Positions 32,172-33,935 of a DNA stretch of 33,935 bases are shown here, piece by piece. The position numbers and the translations under genes are program-made. Each line of letters begins with the position of its first letter. The stretch's first letter is position 1. The stretch is from positions 1-33,935 of the forward strand of contig DAOTWP010000254.1 in NCBI GenBank assembly GCA_034435675.1, in the 5' to 3' direction. A model generated the notes under the pieces. It was not told where the DNA came from. It worked only from the letters and a program-made list of their open reading frames with translations, and did no database searches. The stretch is from DAOTWP01 sp034435675. GTDB taxonomy: Bacteria; Chloroflexota; Anaerolineae; Aggregatilineales; Phototrophicaceae.

Positions 32172-33169
32172 AATTTAGCCTTCGCCTGAACAATGACCTG
32201 CCTGTGCGCGACTATGTGACGCTGGCACAGGCGGCTGAATCCGCCGGGTTTGACCAGTTCTGGGTCAGCAACGATCTGTTCCTGCGCAGCGCTGCCGTGA
32301 TCCTTACCGCCGCCGCCGCTGCCACCAGCCGCATTCAAATCGGCTCGTCCATCTTCAACCCCTACACCATCCACCCGGCAGAACTGGCGACCTTTGCCGC
32401 CGCGCTGGACGAATTCAGCGGCGGGCGCTTTTTGCTGGGGCTGTCTTCCGGCGCGGGGGAGTTCTTTAAGTGGGTTGGTATCAGCGCTGACAAGCCGCGC
32501 ACTGCCGTCGCAGAAACCATCGCGGCGATTAACCGGCTGCTGACCGGCGAGCGCGTGGCATTCGCCGGGCAGTTTCTGCAATGGACGGATGAAGCGTATC
32601 TGCGCTTTACGCCACAGCGCCGTGTGCCGATCTATGTCGGGGCGATGAGTCCGAACATGCTGCGCGAAATTGGCAGAAGCGCGGACGGCGGGCTGCCGCT
32701 GCTGTTCCCGCCGGAACACTACACCAACGTCATGCCCTACATCCGCGAGGGGGCACAACAGGCAGGGCGCGATGCAGCGCAGTTGGACATTGCCGCCTGC
32801 ATCTGGTGTTCGGTGGATGCAGATCGCGCTGCCGCCGAGGATGTGCTCAAGGAGAAGATTGCCTACTACGGGCATGCGCTCAGCCCGCTGATCTGGGATC
32901 AACTGGGTTTAACCCGTGAAGACTTCGCGCCGATTGAACACGCGGTGATGACCGAAAACGACATGGCTAAGGCGAAAACGCTGGTGACGCCCGCCATGCT
33001 GCGCATTGGCATCGCCGGGGATGCGCACGCGCTGATCGAACGGCTGGAAGGGCTGGCGGCGCTGGGGGTTGCGCATATCAGCTTCGGTCCGCCGCTCGGA
33101 CCAGACCCGCTGGCGGCAGTCGTCACGATCGGGCGGCAGGTCATCCCGCATTTCCGGCAGGCTGGGTGA
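32168..33169 (+). CDS. LLM-class (luciferase-like) oxidoreductase, F420-type
   Basis: A 333-residue TIM-barrel flavin/F420 enzyme. Family features include SAGFDQFWVSNDLFLRS, the strand ATSRIQIGSSIFNPYTIHP, the ELATFAAALDEFSGGRF helix followed by LLGLSSGAG, and VPIYVGAMSPNMLREIG. Proportions match the F420-dependent methylene-H4MPT reductase-like subgroup better than two-component FMN monooxygenases such as RutA; this is inferred from motif style only. ATG 32168 overlaps the RidA stop (ATGA), so the two are coupled. Such enzymes reduce or oxidise small substrates using F420 or FMN. A long hairpin follows the stop by 21 bases. Confidence 0.9.
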   Translation: MKFSLRLNNDLPVRDYVTLAQAAESAGFDQFWVSNDLFLRSAAVILTAAAAATSRIQIGSSIFNPYTIHPAELATFAAALDEFSGGRFLLGLSSGAGEFFKWVGISADKPRTAVAETIAAINRLLTGERVAFAGQFLQWTDEAYLRFTPQRRVPIYVGAMSPNMLREIGRSADGGLPLLFPPEHYTNVMPYIREGAQQAGRDAAQLDIAACIWCSVDADRAAAEDVLKEKIAYYGHALSPLIWDQLGLTREDFAPIEHAVMTENDMAKAKTLVTPAMLRIGIAGDAHALIERLEGLAALGVAHISFGPPLGPDPLAAVVTIGRQVIPHFRQAG

Positions 33170-33189
33170 AGGCGATGCCTGCGCCCGTT

Positions 33190-33235
33190 CACCGGTGCCG
33201 GTATGTCGGGGTACTGCCCGGCAGCGGCACCGGTG
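33190..33235 (+). repeat. Long hairpin after the LLM gene
   Basis: CACCGGTGCCG (33190-33200) pairs perfectly with CGGCACCGGTG (33225-33235). Inside the loop CGGG (33207-33210) can pair with CCCG (33217-33220). The arms are themselves palindromic (CACCGGTG). No T-run follows, so it may act as a mRNA 3' stabiliser, a Rho-linked end, or a REP-type element. Confidence 0.55.
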
Positions 33236-33283
33236 CTGTCAACCTGTCCGACGACCTGAGTGAACAGTGAGTGAAAAGACTGC

Positions 33284-33787
33284 GTGGAAAAGCAAACTAC
33301 GCTCATGCTCCCGGCAACCCCGCAGGAAAGCCTTGCAGTGCTGGAAAGCGCAGTCTCAAGGCGTTTTGACTGGCGCATCATGTCCAATCGTAATGACCAG
33401 CCGCGTTTTGTGATCGACAGGCGTGTGCGTTATGACCTGCTGCGCGGTTGGACAGTCTATGCGCATTTGCACATCGTGGGCAGCTTTCAAAAAAGCCCCA
33501 GCGGCGCAACGCTGCTGCGCTACAACATTTCGGGGTCGGGTGTTCCGCTGTACCATGCGGTGCTTAACGTTGTGCTGCTGCTGGTGTTCGCGCTGCTGCT
33601 GGGCAGCCTGGTTTCCAGCATCACTGTCCCCAACCGATGGATCGGTATAGTGCTGGTCGGTGTGCTGCTCATGGCTGCCGCAGCCGTGAGCTGGTTTGCC
33701 TATCGCAGCTATCGCAGCCAGATGCAGGAGCTAAACGGCTTCATGGTAGATTTCGCGCGGCGGATGGGCGCGCAGACGGTAGAGTAG
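33284..33787 (+). CDS. Small membrane protein of unknown function, 167 residues
   Basis: The N-terminal 90 residues are soluble and beta-rich (RFDWRIMSNRNDQPRFVIDR and following). They are followed by two transmembrane helices (about 90-112 and 120-142) joined by a short turn, and a C-terminal amphipathic helix QMQELNGFMVDFARRM. The start used is GTG 33284; ATG 33305 is an alternative and neither has a strong ribosome site. No family is recognised. It is 114 bases after the LLM gene beyond a long hairpin, so co-transcription is uncertain. Confidence 0.7.
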   Translation: MEKQTTLMLPATPQESLAVLESAVSRRFDWRIMSNRNDQPRFVIDRRVRYDLLRGWTVYAHLHIVGSFQKSPSGATLLRYNISGSGVPLYHAVLNVVLLLVFALLLGSLVSSITVPNRWIGIVLVGVLLMAAAAVSWFAYRSYRSQMQELNGFMVDFARRMGAQTVE

Positions 33788-33799
33788 GCGCAGCCTGAA

Positions 33800-33830
33800 A
33801 ACAAAAAAGGGCGACCTGTCCAGTCACCCC
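33800..33830 (-). terminator. Hairpin terminator of the right terminal repeat
   Basis: On the minus strand GGGTGAC (33829-33823) pairs with GTCGCCC (33815-33809), with one U-G wobble, and is followed by six T and then GTTTT. The pairing is better on the minus strand than on the plus, so it ends transcripts entering from the right flank. It may also protect against read-through from 33787. Confidence 0.7.
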
Positions 33831-33931
33831 ATAGGCATCAAGATAAGGACAAGCAGGGCATGATCTGGGAGAATAGTTGTGCCAACAACATTCACCGGAG
33901 GATGCCCTGCATGACATCTAAAACAGTACCT
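33806..33931 (-). repeat. Terminal inverted repeat, right copy
   Basis: Reverse complement of positions 1-126. The part 33828-33931 matches 1-104 at all but one base. The hairpin block next to it differs, while the final GGTCGCCCTT matches again. Four extra bases (33932-33935) extend beyond where the left copy is cut off. Confidence 0.85.
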
Positions 33932-33935
33932 GAAC
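33892..33935 (-). CDS. Partial 3' end of a gene entering from the right
   Basis: The minus-strand frame gives SGTVLDVMQGILR and stop TGA at 33894-33892, identical to the left-end fragment and followed by the terminator near 33800-33830. The plus strand of the same stretch has GGAGG (33897-33901) and ATG 33911 (MTSKTVPE), so an outward-reading gene start is the alternative. Confidence 0.35.
   Translation of the reverse strand, partial: SGTVLDVMQGILR

Noticed and set aside
1..33935. CRISPR array, tRNA, rRNA, prophage or toxin-antitoxin genes
   Set aside because: No regularly spaced repeats, tRNA-like T-arm sequences, rRNA stretches or recognisable phage or toxin proteins were found on reading both strands.

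Overview
The window is GC-rich bacterial chromosomal DNA, or a composite element, with long well-spaced genes. The gene mix is a multi-GAF/PAS orphan sensor kinase, a kinase-ATPase-TPR fusion, a free-standing Prim-Pol, a DUF11 surface protein with an LPxTG-like tail, a PhoX-like protein, an LLM-type enzyme and a large unknown protein. Together with G-rich intergenic palindromes it looks most like Chloroflexota, probably an uncultured Anaerolineae-type lineage. That placement is inference from gene content; there is no rRNA or other marker gene here.

Layout. Positions 1-126 and 33806-33931 are inverted copies of one repeat, probably the 3' end of a mobile-element gene plus its terminator. Between 207 and 16575 all large genes are on the minus strand: a 2364-residue histidine kinase, glpD, a Prim-Pol protein, a secreted DUF11/LPATG surface protein and acetyl-CoA synthetase. 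A 560-base gap beside the Prim-Pol gene holds paired GTATATACGG sites, a two-hairpin element ending in a T-run, and a strong bidirectional terminator. From 16784 the plus strand dominates: a 55-residue small protein with its own terminator, a DUF2807 lipoprotein, the Ser/Thr kinase-AAA-TPR protein, a 97-residue charged protein and a free-standing YcaO enzyme. From 23470 to 28713 the minus strand returns with a membrane cytochrome c, a PhoX-like propeller protein whose blade order looks circularly permuted, and an 802-residue unknown. The right part (29051-33787, plus) holds a trypsin-like protease with a duplicated C-terminal domain, then an isochorismatase-type hydrolase, a RidA protein and an LLM oxidoreductase, then a small membrane protein.

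How it fits together. glpD and acs feed glycerol 3-phosphate and acetate into central metabolism, but each stands alone. The clearest functional unit is hydrolase-RidA-LLM (30759-33169), which has the enzyme classes of the pyrimidine Rut pathway in a different order and with a different LLM type. PhoX plus repeated TTAAC sites upstream suggests phosphate-linked regulation. Most other genes look like single transcription units separated by hairpins.

No CRISPR array, tRNA, rRNA, prophage or recognisable defence island was seen. The items most worth following up are the permuted PhoX, the Rut-like cassette, the lone YcaO, the 802-residue unknown family, the Prim-Pol locus with its structured RNA candidate, and the inverted repeats at both ends.
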